Positions 51,001 to 63,199 are shown, numbered from the stretch's first letter. The stretch is 64,000 nucleotides of DNA from Ceratobasidium sp. AG-K (GCA_037039685.1 JAWNGF010000006.1:2976001-3040000); one strand, 5' to 3'. Notes: generated by a model from the sequence alone, not told the origin. Made by a program: numbers and translations.

Positions 51001-53097
51001 CGGGCGTACGCGGTCGATCCTCCTACCAGAACCAAATCAACCCCAATCCAACACGAAACCCAAAAAACTCACGCGATCCTTGACATTCGACGCGCTCTCG
51101 CCCAAACTCAACGCATCATCCTCGACCACCGGGGCAGGGAGGGGCTCAGAGTGGGCTCGCACATGCGTCGGATGGCTCGCATCGATCGAGCCGGTGGGTG
51201 TGGGTGGGCGATTTTGGCGAATGGATTCGATCCAGGCGAGGACGTCCTTGTCAGGTGGACGTTCGGGTGTGTTGGTGGATTGTTGAGGAACTGGGACGCT
51301 TGATGGCCAGTTAATCGAGGTGCGCATTGCAGGGTTGTGGATCTGCGATGGAAGTGAGCGCGGGAGGGGAGGGAGAGGGGAGTAGTTAGAGTGAGAGGGG
51401 GAATGGGGTTAGAGGGGAGGGACATACCTGGCGCAAAAGCGAATCAATAAGTTGATCCTTGCTCGCGAGTTCACGCATCATAAGTTCGCGTTTACTACCA
51501 AACCATCAGCTCCTATCCCATACTCTCACACTGCCCAACTCACTTGGGTCCCTGCCTGGGCTTTCGGCCCTCGACAATGCAGACCTTGTTGGTATGCTGG
51601 CAGCGCTGGCATACATCGTGCCCGTTTTCGAATACGCACTTCATCTAAGCGAATAGTGAGTATCGAGTGTAACTGCAGGGGAAGGGCGAACCTTGAGTCG
51701 TTTACAATGGCTGCACGCGCCCGGACTGCACGGTGGTAAAACGGGGGCAAGTCAAATGAACAAGGCGCCGAATGCAAGTCGGCAGGTAGATACGAGTGAT
51801 TACGATCAAACCCAGATGTCATCACGGTTCACGCGCAAACCAAACCCAAGTTGTCCAAGCGCGAGATCCCCACAACCAAAAGCGTATCATCGAACCGCAC
51901 GATCATCCAGCCGAGGGACGAATGCCAAATGCAAGCGAGGTGTGTCCAATGAGAATGGCGGCGGCACGTGCAACACGGGGGTATGTATCACCGGTCGTGT
52001 AGCGGCGCCACGGAGGAGACAAGCACCGGGCCAATCATGGATCGCGAAGCGCCACGAGTGAGTGAGTAGTCATATATAGTACGAGTCGAGAGTCAGCTCT
52101 TGGCCCCAAACGATAAACCAACTTACAGCCGCTTGGCCCCTCCACGCTGGCCAGGTCTGGTCTGAACCTCGTCCTCGCCCTCGCTATCGTCGTCTTCCTC
52201 TTCCTGGTGCTGCCGCTTTGTCGGGCGCTTGGAACTCGGTGGGGCAAGATGACCACTCGCGCTCTGGGAATGCGCATGACGCGCGCTCATCGAATGCGAG
52301 CGACCGATTGGACCACCCTGTCTACGAACCCCATTGGAATTCGGAGTCGGATTTGGGTTTGAACTCGACGAGTATACGGCACTGCCACCACCGCCACTGG
52401 ACCCGGACCCGGTCGACACGATCCCACTCGCGCTTTCGACGCCGGGCCCGATCGCGGCTGTATTATCGACCGATTGCCAGCCGGTGGCATATGACCCTCC
52501 ACCACGGAGTGCGTTGGGATATTGTTGTTGATAGTTTTGCGTATACGGTCCTTGGGTGACGGAAAAAACGCCCTGCTGCTGCTGTTGGGGCTGATGCATC
52601 GGGATCTGTTCGGGAGAAGAGAGATACTTGTCGGGAGACATGGCGGCCGGCGAAGTATACTGCTCCGACGACGGAAACGCGTCCGACCCCGACGAATACT
52701 CGAAATTGTTGGGATAGTACGGCACCCCGGGCCCTATCGGAGAAGTATACTGGCCATTCCTCGACGGAGAGAGATTGGATGAATCCGAGTAGCCAGACCG
52801 GTTCGTACTGCTTCGCTGCGGCTACTCCAGTCAGACCCGCCTTTAATCAATTTATGATCCTACCTGACTCTGCCGGCGATAGTAATCAGCCGTCCCACCC
52901 CCCGCACCCGGTACAAACTCTCCCTGCACCTGCTGCCCCGTGGGAAAACTCTGAAACGCACGTCCAGGCGGAGGCTCAAACACTGCAGCGGCCGAGGGAT
53001 GCGTCTCAAGCGTGCGATGCGAGTGCGCAGCTGACGGAACTGTCGAACTCGGCACGGCCTGGGCCATAAACGCCTCGTACCCCGCCTCGTCGGTCAT
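48090..53097 (-). CDS. Zn2Cys6 (fungal binuclear cluster) transcription factor
   Basis: The start is taken as the ATG at 53097 (MTDEAGYEAFMAQAVPSS). A roughly 290-residue low-complexity leader rich in Ser, Gly, Gln and Pro, with a basic patch (SSKRPTKRQHQ), precedes the DNA-binding cluster. The cluster is split by an intron (51645-51691): ACSHCKRLK joined to MKCVFENGHDVCQRC and QHTNKVCIVEGRK. This gives C-x2-C-x6-C-x8-C-x2-C-x6-C. A short coiled coil follows (RELASKDQLIDSLLRQ, about 51450), then a fungal-specific regulatory domain spread over many short exons (51000-49100; for example NLDFLVHCTAADKELTEF). The last exon, a Pro/Gly/Asn/Met-rich activation-like region, contains MLAAMYALQDPTWWDTGLLP and ends GYGYQ-stop at 48090. 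Target genes unknown. Some small-exon borders are unresolved. Confidence 0.85.
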
Positions 53098-53258
53098 GGT
53101 GGGCTGACGCTGCCCGCGGTATGTCGATGGGAGGACCAATCATGCTGTGGTGGCCTGGTCCAGGATTCATTCTCCTTGTATATCGATGCGAATGTGCTGG
53201 GCGCTACGACCACTTTCGGAACCACGAGGTCTGATATCACCGGTTTCGTCGACATCAC

Positions 53259-53555
53259 GTGGCAGGTTTCGATGTAAATATGTCCAGACCGAGCGCGCCA
53301 CTCGAGGTAGGATTGCCATCCAGGGAGTCTGAAACGACTCGTTTTGTGTATATTTCTTCATTCAATAGTAATGCATTTAATGACTTGGTTGAACCAGAGC
53401 GCCAGGTGGTCGATGAGTTGTTAACAAGCAACCGAAGCACTGGAGCGCCCATCCATTCCCTTTATCCTGACGGCACTGCCTTGCCGATCCCCCCATATGC
53501 CCTTGCGCTCAAGAATGAAGGCAATCTTCAGACGCATGGCGTTCGCTCGTTCTGA
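53259..53555 (+). CDS. Hypothetical small protein
   Basis: A 98-codon frame (inner start MSRPSAPLEVGLPSRESE at about 53280), containing TTRFVYISSFNSNAFNDL and VEPERQVVDELLTSNRSTG. It is divergent from the transcription factor gene. Composition is protein-like, with no recognised domain or partner exon. It may be spurious. Confidence 0.35.
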   Translation: MAGFDVNMSRPSAPLEVGLPSRESETTRFVYISSFNSNAFNDLVEPERQVVDELLTSNRSTGAPIHSLYPDGTALPIPPYALALKNEGNLQTHGVRSF

Positions 53556-53572
53556 CTCGCTCAGCACGTCTA

Positions 53573-53981
53573 TCAGGCCACGCCAGGATTAGATGGTGTC
53601 GTATAGTGATAGTCGACGTGAGCGCTCTCCCTATTCACTCCTTTACGCCCAAGTCTATGCATGGCACCAGCCAAAATGCGCAGCACCTCTGATTCGCGAG
53701 TCCACGTTCGATAGTCGCTCGAGAACCAGGGCCAAGGTATTCTTGGATCAGTGACCGTGGGTGGGCGCCTACTCGGAGGGCTGTTACCGTGCCGGGTACT
53801 ATTCGCATCCGGGTCCGACCGGCGGTAGAATGTCGCAACCAAGGGGATACCAACTGCTGGCAGCCTGAAAGTCATTTGGCATGGAGCTGTTAGGGCCTTG
53901 CGGTAAAATAAAAAATCGGCTCAGTACTTGATACAAAATGAGTTCCTCCTTCTTAGAGTCAACGATGTGATATGTTACCAC
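53573..53981 (-). CDS. Hypothetical protein or exon remnants downstream of K5
   Basis: The minus-strand frame has TDPRIPWPWFSSDYRTWTRE, then SEVLRILAGAMHRLG. An upstream frame (VDSKKEELILYQVLSRFF) might join through the acceptor CTTTCAG at about 53866. No family was recognised. Confidence 0.28.
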
Positions 53982-54117
53982 TGTAAGGAGCCGTATTTGT
54001 CTTCTTTGCGGCTAGTACAAGTATTCAAGGTACCGTACACCAATATGAGAAGGTCGGCCCCCCGTACTGTTAAAACCGTTCCACCTCTATAACCCAGTAA
54101 ATTAAACAAGCCATTGG

Positions 54118-56220
54118 TCAGTCGCAAGATATCCTTGGGTCTGGAGGGGTTAAAGTGCCTTCACGGGCTGTATACCAGCTCTCTGTACTAGTGACGGAAC
54201 CCTCCCTGGTCCTCGGTCCATGGCTGTCCCCAACTCCGGAGTTGGCCAATCTAGCTCCAGGAGGCCCCCACCGTGACGGTGCGATTTGTGGATTGACGGG
54301 GTATCCCAACAATCTATTGTAAGGGGAGTTGGCGCTATATGGGAAGGACGGACCTATGGCGGGCCAAATTGGACCATAAGACACGTCCATGCCGCCAATT
54401 GGGTCGAAGGATACCGGGTTCCTCCTGGTAGATCCTTCACCTTGATTTGTTCTCATCGTTGGAAACGCTAGGTTTCTGGGCTCGCTCGGGTCGTCGCTCA
54501 AGGTCCGGGGGATCAGTAAGTCTGAAAAATAATGTGGGCTGTGAGCACCATGCAAATGACTGACAGTCAGACCAGTCGCCTGGTTAGCACTGTGTGCGCT
54601 CGGGGCGTTGAGTGGAAGGGGAACCCTGCGACGAAGGCGGGCCTTTCTTATCTCAGAGAGATCTTCCACCGTCGAAATCACACTCGGCTCTCTGCGAGGG
54701 AATCCCGTTCGAATGGGAATCCTTTCGACAGCATTACTGAGAGGGGCTCTACAGAACTCAGACGTCCCTTTCCAAATCCTGTATACCTGAAAATAGAGTA
54801 GGATAATTTAGCAATAGCTTGAGACGTAAAGACGCCTACCGGTCGACTTACCATATCACGCACACGCGCGGCATCCGGTCGGTCCCTAGGGTCATATTCC
54901 CAGCAATAAGTGAGCAATTTCCACAGCGCATCCTCACGCGCGCTGTTAGTAGGAAATTGCAACTCGGGACGGTTGGGAGTAACTTTTCTGATTGATATCG
55001 CTGCTATAACTGCAAGATCTCGCTCCAGTTCGTGGTAGGGGACCTTTCCAGTGATGGTTTCCTAAGCCCGGTTAGTCGCAAGTATATGTTCATAAGTATT
55101 GAGCTTGGCCTACCAAAAGAGTCTATCATAGGAATACAAAACGGGGTGAGAATTTGCAACATTCAAAAATCAGGGTTCATCGCCTACCATCCCAAGGGAG
55201 AACACATCGGCTGCATAACTCGACGAGACTGATCCATTCAGCACTTCCGGTGCCTAGACTCGATATGTAGATGTTAAATCCTGACAAGCGCATACAGTTA
55301 GATTCCATACCGTCCAGCGGGCAGAAATTGCCAAGTTGGCTACAGATTTTGTAAATAGCAGGGACTGGTCGCCAAGTATTGAGTTGCCAAAGTCTGTGAG
55401 TAACGGTGACCCATCTCCTGATATAAGTACGTTGGCCTAATCACTGGTTACTCTTCTAGTATACGCTGATGAACCCTCTAACCACGTACCCCTTTGAGGT
55501 CCCCATGTATCTGAATTCAATGACGTAAGTAGATCAATCATTGCGACGAAACTTTATACATACAATCTTGATACTGTGAAGATAAGCTAGGCCGTCGCAT
55601 ATGTTGAAGCACTAAGAGCCACTCAGAAACATGCTTATTAAGCCAACAAGTTTGACTCGCACCAGCTGATAGCGGTCGACCTCTGGCTGTTTATCCAAAT
55701 ACGCGCGAAGGTTCCCTTGTTCTATCCATGGTGATACCATGCCAATCTGACCTCGGAACTCAACCAGTCCAAGTAGTTGAAGCACGTTGGGATGTTGGCA
55801 TTTAGACCAGGTATGCAACTCCTTGGCCGCATGCTGGGATTGTTCAGTGGCTGGCCCTACACATAGTCAAACCACTCACCTTCAAGTGCTTTCCACTCTG
55901 TCCATGAACCAAGTGAAGTCTGAACACCTTGATGGCCACACGGGTACCATTTTGAAGCCGACCCAAGAACACATCACCAGATCCGCCGTTTGATACGGCA
56001 AACGTACTGCAAGAACCGTGATCTAGCTGTTCAGTAAGATCCACACAGCCGTGTTCTATCAAAGCGCTAGAAATTTCTGTTGACGACTAACTACTCAGTA
56101 CGCTAAATGTCAACTTTGACATCTGTGAGGAACGGATCGTACCATCGAGCTATTGACGATTATTGGCTGCGATCGCCGGAAGGAGTTTACTAGGCCGCAA
56201 GCTGTCGGGGTTGGTTCCAT
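54118..56220 (-). CDS. TKL-type protein kinase K5
   Basis: The suggested start is the ATG at 56220 (MEPTPTACGLVNSFRRSQ). Splicing NSSM to SSTEISSALIEHGCVDLTEQ keeps the frame. Motifs: glycine loop NGGSGDVFLGRLQNG, lysine VAIKVFRLHLV, HPNVLQLLGLVEFRGQIG, catalytic loop VHGDLKG (about 55500), VLISGDGSPLLTDFGNS (about 55420), APEVLNGSVSSSYAADVFS (about 55255-55200), ETITGKVPYHELERDLAV, and the C-lobe end CWEYDPRDRPDAARVRDMV (about 54900). A roughly 190-residue Pro/Ser-rich tail (ends RISCD at 54118) resembles nothing else in the window. All catalytic motifs are present, so it is likely active. The upstream signal is unknown. Confidence 0.78.
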
Positions 56221-57026
56221 AATCCTTGGTGGGCTTACACTTCTTTTAGGGGAGTTCGTCTCCTTCAGTATGTCGTTTACCGCTATGTGGAGCCAACCTT
56301 GGGGTATTGTCGGGCTCAAGGCACTCGCAGTCACGTGATATCATCTTGGAAGACTGAGTGTGTCATTGACAACAACTATTTCCACTAATTTACATGCTAT
56401 CCTCCCTCTGAAACTGGAGGTAAGTTTAAATTACAAATAAAGAGCCACAGAAATCTCCCTAAACAAAGACCCAGGTGCTCGGGGTTAGCGGCAGTAGGCC
56501 ACATTCAAGAACCAGCGAGGCTGAATACCTCTACAAACATCCCGGCATCTCATCCAGCTCGTGCTCGTGGGGTTTTGGGATTTAGGGGAGGTATTTATTT
56601 CTCTTCCAAGCACTCATATGCATGAGGTCTCGTGAACCCTCGCGAGGTAAGCGCGCATTTTACTCGTGCTGGCTCGTGACTCCTCCTGAGCGCTTAGGAA
56701 CTGCAACGAGCTCTACGAGCGCATCTTGTTGATCCCTGAGACTATACGAGATTCTCGGTTTTCGCCAACGTGTATCCGGATGTAGTACTATGTAGACCCA
56801 CAATAAGTTCGTAGCAGTAACAGGGCTATAGTGTATTACAATCTGTAATTTTTCTCAATGCGAACAGTTCTCATGCAAACTAGATGCGTTCGCGCGTAAT
56901 GGTTTAACTCGAAATCCGATTCGTCACACGCATAGTATGATGCCAGAAGCAGTACTCAACTGGTCTATCCCCAACCAGAGGCATACATTTGTGGGATATT
57001 TTACATTGTCATTCCTTTTCTCCGAA
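56221..57026. other. Intergenic between K5 and K6 relic
   Basis: Contains CTCGTG-rich sequence around 56555-56760, similar in flavour to 21058-21180. No gene supported. Confidence 0.4.
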
Positions 57027-58670
57027 CTAAGGGTCGGACACGCACAGGACGTTGCTCGTGACGCTGGGCACTTGGACATCAATGTTTTTGTCAACGTTTC
57101 CGCTTGATATCGCAGCGTTAACACTAGGGGTGCCCCCCAGCAAATCCCTCGATTCAGAACTGGCGCAAGGGATCAAGCTTGCATCCCACCATCTCGGATC
57201 TTGAAGCACATACGTGGCCGCAAGCATATCACGAGAGTCCGAGCCGTCGGGTGTTCTACTAGCTTCGCCTGTATTTTCCACCGTTACCTCTTTTTCGTTT
57301 ATCATCGTTGTTGCAAGAGAGAAATGTGGGCTATTCCCTGTCTTCTGGGGGCTCGGGAATTGCTGTGCTGATGTGAGTGAATTAGGTCCGTCTCGCATTT
57401 GAACTATGCTCGGCATCTAAGGGGCAATAATGAGTAGTAAGTGCCCTTTCAAGACGCATACTAGCTTTAATTCTACTCACCGAATCTCGGATATGCCTAA
57501 CCCCAGGCCAAAGCTCAGGTTCATGAGCCCAGCACGAGGTAAGTAAATTACACATTGTATCACCATGGGTATCACCCTTCTTGCTAAGTACCTCGGTGCG
57601 CGCGGGTACTCTCTTGGTGATTGCGATTGCCATCATGACGGCAGGATCAGACTTAATTTCGTGATAAGGGACTTCTCCAGTAATTGTATCCTTGGAGGAG
57701 TGAGTATCAGATGGGGAAGGTATGTAGTATTATGTTGGCAGTACTTACCAGCAAGGTCCAGCATACAGTGGGCGCCAACTTGATTGCACCACGTGATTGC
57801 AACTGCCTCTTTTTGCGGTAACACGGTAAGTCACGATAGACTCGAGCAGAGAAAAATACGTACGTAATTAGAGAGTGTGTGCGAATCGATTGCAAAAGAG
57901 AGCAAGTGAATCCATAAGGGGGAAAGGAGGTAGGCATCAGCCCGTTTTGAGCCTGGTGCAATAATTTTGGATCACGTGAGTATATGCAGACCACACGGAG
58001 AAATACTACACAAACTCACCTGAAAGAGCTGATACAAAATTTTGGAAAATTTAGTAAATATTACGTCTTCCCTTGTACTGCACAAGGAAAGCAGCTTGGT
58101 TAGGAATTGATTCATAGAGTCACCTGACAAAATCAATGGCGGTCTTGTGCTGCTCATCTTGAAGTCCGTGTCACAATCCATCACAATTGGTGGGAGGGAT
58201 TGGCGGGAAAAAAATTAAATAAAGATGTGCCCAAATATGATTAATTGGGCTCATTTGGGGGCGATTAGAAGGCTAGGGGGGAGGACACAAATCTTTGTGC
58301 TCAATGAGCCACCTAGTGGTAAGTTTGGGATTATTGTCATGCTGAAATATAAGACCCAATTTTCTCAGCCTAAAGCTCAGTAAAAAGCATATGTATCCGC
58401 GTGACAATTCATTGATGTATTTACCCGTCCAGTTTCATTATTCGATATCAGCACTTTTGCCTATCAAAAAATATTCTGAGAATGACATCTGCTGCTAAAA
58501 CCGATATGACGTGCCCCTTTGAGGTCTCCATGGATCTGGCCGGGAAAGGTTTAATCAGTATGTAGTGGCATGCCGAGCAAGGAGCTTGCCAATCAGACTC
58601 ACAATCCCAGCGCCATGTAGGTAGGTAAGGCCTAAAGGTGTTGCATTCGTGGATGATCACGTGTTTCACG
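57027..58670 (-). pseudogene. Decayed kinase K6 with a transcription-factor-like tail
   Basis: Recognisable remains are GLTYLHGAGIVHGDLKGA-like sequence across an intron at about 58630-58510, ITGEVPYHEIKSDPAVMM (about 57690-57630), and the C-lobe end LLTSCWAHEPELWPGVRH (about 57550-57490). There is no N-lobe. The DFG region reads ILSGDSMNQFL, and APE appears as APT, so key catalytic residues are gone. After the kinase remnant, the 57416-57027 exon encodes DSRDMLAATYVLQDPRWWDA, closely similar to the HDMLAAMYALQDPTWWD stretch of the Zn2Cys6 protein about 9 kb away, with the surrounding GEA and Ser/Asp residues also alike. Confidence 0.65.
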
Positions 58671-59319
58671 TGTATTCGTAGCCACAGCCAAAACTAGGGC
58701 TCCGAAAGATACGGTAAGAAATAATGTGATGCGTGTCTTTGTGACATATAAGGTGTCTAGGACCCTTTACTTCCACCTTCAAGCCACACAAGCTCCACAC
58801 GGGGTATAAAAATGAGCTGCGAAGGTCCGCCACATGATTTCTTACTGTTTCTTTCGGAGCCCTAGCCAAAACATCATTGCAAGGGTACCGCATGACTCAC
58901 CCCACCTGAACCCGAAGACTCGACCTTAGTGTAAGCGGTGGGATCGCTCTTTTGGGTAATTACAGATCCTTCCAAGTTATAGAAAAATAAACAAACGAAA
59001 TATTCGCGTTGCTGGCCTAACTGTGGACACAGTCCGAAGCCATGGGATACACTGCCCTCCAGGGCACCCAGGGCGGCTCCAAAATGAATTCGAGTGCCCA
59101 GTGTAGGTAAGTCAAGGTGAACATTAGGTTCGGCTGCCTTATTTTCATACCGGGACCGGACATGGACTCTCTGACCACACGAAGTTGTTTCACACCAGTG
59201 CATACAAGTAGTCATAATTAATCGGTCTACACGACTCGGACGGTGGAACATGCTAATAAAGATGCTGGCAAGATAAAATAGGAGACTGTTTTCGTCCTCT
59301 ATAACCCAGTGTCGGCGCC
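58671..59319. other. Intergenic between K6 relic and K7
   Basis: One minus-strand open frame spans most of it but has no domain or splice support. Not called. Confidence 0.4.
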
Positions 59320-61190
59320 TTACAGTACGTGACGAGTGGAATAGGGCCAAGCAGATGGGACGAACGGGGGCTTGGGAGATTCAGGCCTGACACCAAAAGT
59401 GGCCGGACTGTCGTTAAGGATTGGTGTATTCTCGCAAGCCGTATGCCAACTCACTCCTCCGGAAGAGCTAGTGCCTCCCGTAGATGCAGTACTGAAGGCT
59501 GGGGACGCACGCAACCGCTCAAAAAGTGAAGGCGATGAGGTCTGCGAATTGGGCAAGGCGGGGAGTGGGGACGGGTGGAAAAGTGGCAAGTCACGGGAAG
59601 AACGGCGGATAGCATCCTTGGTGCCTTTGGCTGGAGTGACTAGTTCCAGGGGTAAGGAATCTTGTGGGGTAGCTTCAGTAACGTTGAACGGTGTAAAGGT
59701 AGTCTTCCGCAATAGGATCCTGCCCATCTGGGAGCCACGAAGCCCGTCAGTACATCAAGTCACATTCCAGAACTCTTGCTTGTTTCACTTACTGAGTTCA
59801 GGACTTGTTTAACGGTTGGTCGACCCTCTGGCTCGTAATGCCAGCAATGAACCAACAGGTCCCAGAATACGTCATCGTAGAGTTTGCCAGTTGGTATGTA
59901 TGCCTCGGGGCGGCGCGGAATGAGCTTCTTAACTAATATGGCTGTGGTAACCGCTATCTCTCGCACCAGCTCGTGGTACGGGACACTCCCAGTAATAGCT
60001 TCCTGTAATCGTTGTCGATTCCGGCATGTAAAACACTCCCTCTAATAATACCGACCAGTAAGGTCTGGACAGATGCACGACAGGGTGTAAGAACAAATTA
60101 CTAGGACAACTACCCTCTACGTACCATGCCAAGAGAAAAGATATCTACAGCGTAGCTTGACTTGACTTGACCGTCCAAAACCTCGGGAGCCTAGCGGTAG
60201 ATTGATGAACTAACATACTTGAATAATCCGCTTGAAGACATACCGCCCAACGAGTAGAGATGGCTCCTCTCGATGTTGACTTGGTAAAGCACAGAGAGTG
60301 GTCACTGAGTTGGGAATTCCCAAAATCGGCAAGCAATGGAAGTCCATTGTTTGATATCAGAACGTTCGGCTATGCAGATGGGAATTTTAGAATGCCTGGA
60401 ATCTAGAACGCATTGGAAGACCGGAAGGCGTACCCCTTTAAGGTCTCCGTGGACCTGTTTGAACAAACCAGCGCCGAGTAAAATAAAATATTGACCACGA
60501 GACTACGGCAACTCTACAGCGTACTTACTATCTTTATTTCATGTAGGTAGGAGAGGCCTTGGCATATATGATAGCACTGGAAAGTTCCTGATGAGCGTAG
60601 TATCAACTTTTGATATGTTCAACTGCGTACAAGGCGATGTCGATCAGCATTGGGGGTTTGAGCAAGATATGTGCGTAGGCATCCGTTTTCGACCCACGGA
60701 GAAACCATTCCAAGCTGTCCTCGAAATTCAACTAGTCCCAACAGACCGAGAACGTTGGGGTGCTGGCACTTTGACCAAGTATGCAGTTCCCGCGCAACGT
60801 GCTGCTATTGGTAAGTCAAAGGTGCGCTAGCTAAACTAGCTCTTACCCTGAGATGATTCCCGAATTGCCCCTGCGTGGGACAAAATCGGAGTACTTTGAT
60901 CGCAATGCGAGCGCCTGTGCTGAGGGAAGCTGGATAGACTTCGCCAAATCCACCACGTAACGTGGTAAACGGACTATATGAGCTTGGCACTAGCTGTGAA
61001 GTAAGGTCCACGCAGCCATGTTTCTTAAGAACCTCGATGACTTCGGTCGAAGTCTAAAAATCCAATGAGTCGATTTCAATATGATTTATTGAATGACTCC
61101 CTACCATTGACCTGCTCACAGCGGTTCGCCGCAATGATACTCCAGACTGCTCACGTGCGCGAGGCGGCTCAAAGAAGAGCCAGGGATGAT
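59320..61190 (-). CDS. TKL-type protein kinase K7
   Basis: An exon ending at 61105 (RREQ-type, VSLRRTAVSRSM) splices across 61054-61104 to TSTEVIEVLKKHGCVDLTSQ. Motifs: glycine loop RGGFGEVYPASLSTG, lysine IAIKVLRFCPTQ, HPNVLGLLGLVEFRGQLG, MVSPWVENGCLRTYL, VHGDLKG (about 60445), VLISNNGLPLLADFGNSQL (about 60360-60310), APEVLDGQVKSSYAVDIFS (about 60190-60140), EAITGSVPYHELVREIAV, C-lobe end CWHYEPEGRPTVKQVL (about 59850-59800). A roughly 130-residue Ser/Pro/Thr-rich tail ends WPYSTRHVL at 59320. It is closest to K5 in the kinase core. The true N-terminus beyond about 61190 is unresolved. Confidence 0.75.
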
Positions 61191-61745
61191 ATTGGGCACG
61201 GGCTCAGAATGTAATGTAACCTGCATATGGGGTTCATATGAGGGACAGCGGACCTTTGCCGGCCGAGTTTGAGATTTGCGTGACCTGCTCTTATCAAAGT
61301 CGCTCGCGCTGTTCAAAGCGGACTAGTTTAGTGTAGTCAATCGAGGGAACCAGATATAATCTCACGGTTTGACCGGCCGGCACCTCCTTTCACTGTCTTG
61401 GCAAGCCAAGCAATTATCTTGCCCGTGTTCATATCTGCACTTTACCTGGTTAAGCGAGTCCAATATAGTGGACTGAGGTGAGACGAAGCACAAAACGGAA
61501 CCTAGCATACACACATTCCATCGTGTGCAATTTACACATGCCCCAGGACTTCGTCTAATTCATGATATCGGGCGGGGTTGCAAGGCCAACCGAGTATTCC
61601 GAAGCACCAGTATTGATCCACACCAGGCGACCCCGACCAAATGATATGGCCATCCAAATCACGAGAAGCGGATCAGGCGACATCGAAAACGTAATATCAT
61701 GTGGCGCGCCAACGTCGGGTTGACCACACCGCAGGGGCGATCACA
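61191..61745. other. Intergenic, upstream of K7
   Basis: No supported feature. The open frame at 61116-61316 is in a different frame from the K7 upstream exon. Confidence 0.4.
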
Positions 61746-61761
61746 GGGGGGGGGGGGGGGG
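61746..61761 (+). repeat. Homopolymer of 16 G
   Basis: Sixteen consecutive G, followed by GA-rich sequence. Length is prone to sequencing error and mutation. Confidence 0.95.
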
Positions 61762-61814
61762 AGAGAGGAGGGGGAAGTTGGTTGTTTTATTATTTCACCC
61801 CCAAATGTAGCAAC

Positions 61815-62796
61815 TCACCGCCTGCTTCGCCGACTTGGGTTGCTCGACCCATGAGCCACGATCGAGTCATAGCCACTGCTTCCGCCGCTACGTTCGTCCG
61901 AGTTGACAAGAATTACCTGGCTGCTGGTGTCATTGAGTTTTTTCCGAGGTTGAGGAAACGAGTGTTCGAGAGAAGCGTTGGGGAAAGCGTAGGGAGTCTG
62001 TTGAGCTCCGAAGCCATTGAGAACCATACTATGTAGGGGATTGTGTTGATGGTCCGAACAACAAGCTTCACTACGCGTTAAGAAAGTCCTACTCTCCGCT
62101 GTAAGTGCCGCTGTGAAGTGCCAGTTGTGGATAAGACTTGGTGCTCAACCACCAAGCCGGAGGGTCCATCACAGTGCATCACGTGCTCGTTCTTTCGTCT
62201 ATTTACTCTACTGCGCCACACCATGCCCACCAAGGAAGTACGTCGATTCCAGTCCCGAGCGTCACTTCGGCAACGTTCGAAGTGCATCTATCCTTTGTTC
62301 TAGCTGGCTTCGACGCTCGGGACAAACTATCTTCTCCATTATCGATGTGAGCTTTCTGTAATTCATGCAACCTACCGGACAAGAAATGAGACAGAGCTAA
62401 TGGCAGATACGAAATTAACGCCTGTGGGAAATTGGTTCTTTGTTCTGTTTGAAGTAGGTTCCAAGTCATGCAGATTTCTCCGGGCGAGGCACTACTCCTC
62501 TCAACACGGACTGAGGGAGGCGCTATTTGGGCAATTGTAGGGTTAGGAGGATACGTATAATCACTGTGCTCTGACCCCCTACTTACCGTCGTCGTTTCAA
62601 CAATACTCATTCCTCCCAGCAACCGAGCAGATTGTTCAGACATTTCCAAATACGCCAGAGTGATTAGCACTGCCACCATCAACTCCAGGAAGTGCACGTT
62701 CCAAGCGAACTGGACCCTGATTACGATGGTGACTAAGCCATAGTCTTCCACGTCTGGCCAGCCACGTCGACAACCACCATGTCCGCCCAAATCCAA
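61815..62796 (-). CDS. Possible hypothetical gene upstream of and overlapping SPC1
   Basis: Two minus-strand pieces look protein-like: MSEQSARLLGGMSIVETTT (about 62643-62587, followed by donor GTAAGT) and NGFGAQQTPYAFPNASLEH to SNPSRRSRR (62015-61818, followed by donor GTGAGT). No recognised domain was seen. The intervening exons and the end are not resolved, and the 5' end would overlap the SPC1 start in antisense. Confidence 0.3.
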
Positions 62797-63199
62797 ACGC
62801 TAATAGAAGGAAAAATTGTAGGGGCTGAGAATTTTAATTTGGGGGGAAAATACTAAAGTACCAACTGGTAGGACTTTGAAGGGCAGAATCTGGTTGAGAC
62901 AACTATGCGATATGTGCTCGTAGGGGCAACGGTGAGTCGCGTTCCTCTGGCCTGAACACGGGAATTAACTCAACTCTCTTCCAATAGGCACTTTCTTTTG
63001 TGGTGGGGTACTCAACTCAGTCACTTCAAGCTTGTTTTGGTACTTTCGGCCTATCCGTAGTGGCCGTGATGCTGGTATGTTCATTCCGACGCTGATAACC
63101 ATCACGATTTGACGTATTTACAAGGCATTCGTTCCTCCGTGGCCGTTCTTGAACCGCCACCCTCCTAAATGGAGGAAAATTCAGGGAAAAGGGGAGTAA
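62779..63199 (+). CDS. SPC1: Signal peptidase complex subunit 1 (SPC1/SPCS1, 12 kDa)
   Basis: Four tiny exons (62779..62817, 62872..62931, 62988..63074, 63125..63199) splice in frame to 86 residues. MSAQIQTLIEGKI is followed by the family hallmark DFEGQNLVE, then a first membrane span (YVLVGATALSFVVGY), STQSLQACFGTFGLSV, a second span (VVAVMLAFVPPWPF) and NRHPPKWRKIQ before the stop. The hairpin of two spans with cytosolic ends, the FEGQ motif and the VPPWPFxNRHPxKW end match Spc1/SPCS1. That protein sits in the ER signal peptidase complex and helps exclude membrane segments from cleavage. Exons of 39-87 bases make the gene easy to miss. Confidence 0.93.

Noticed and set aside
58874..59350. 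158-codon minus-strand frame between K6 and K7
   Set aside because: No kinase or other motif, no splice support, and the sequence does not resemble the tails or N-termini of the neighbouring kinases.
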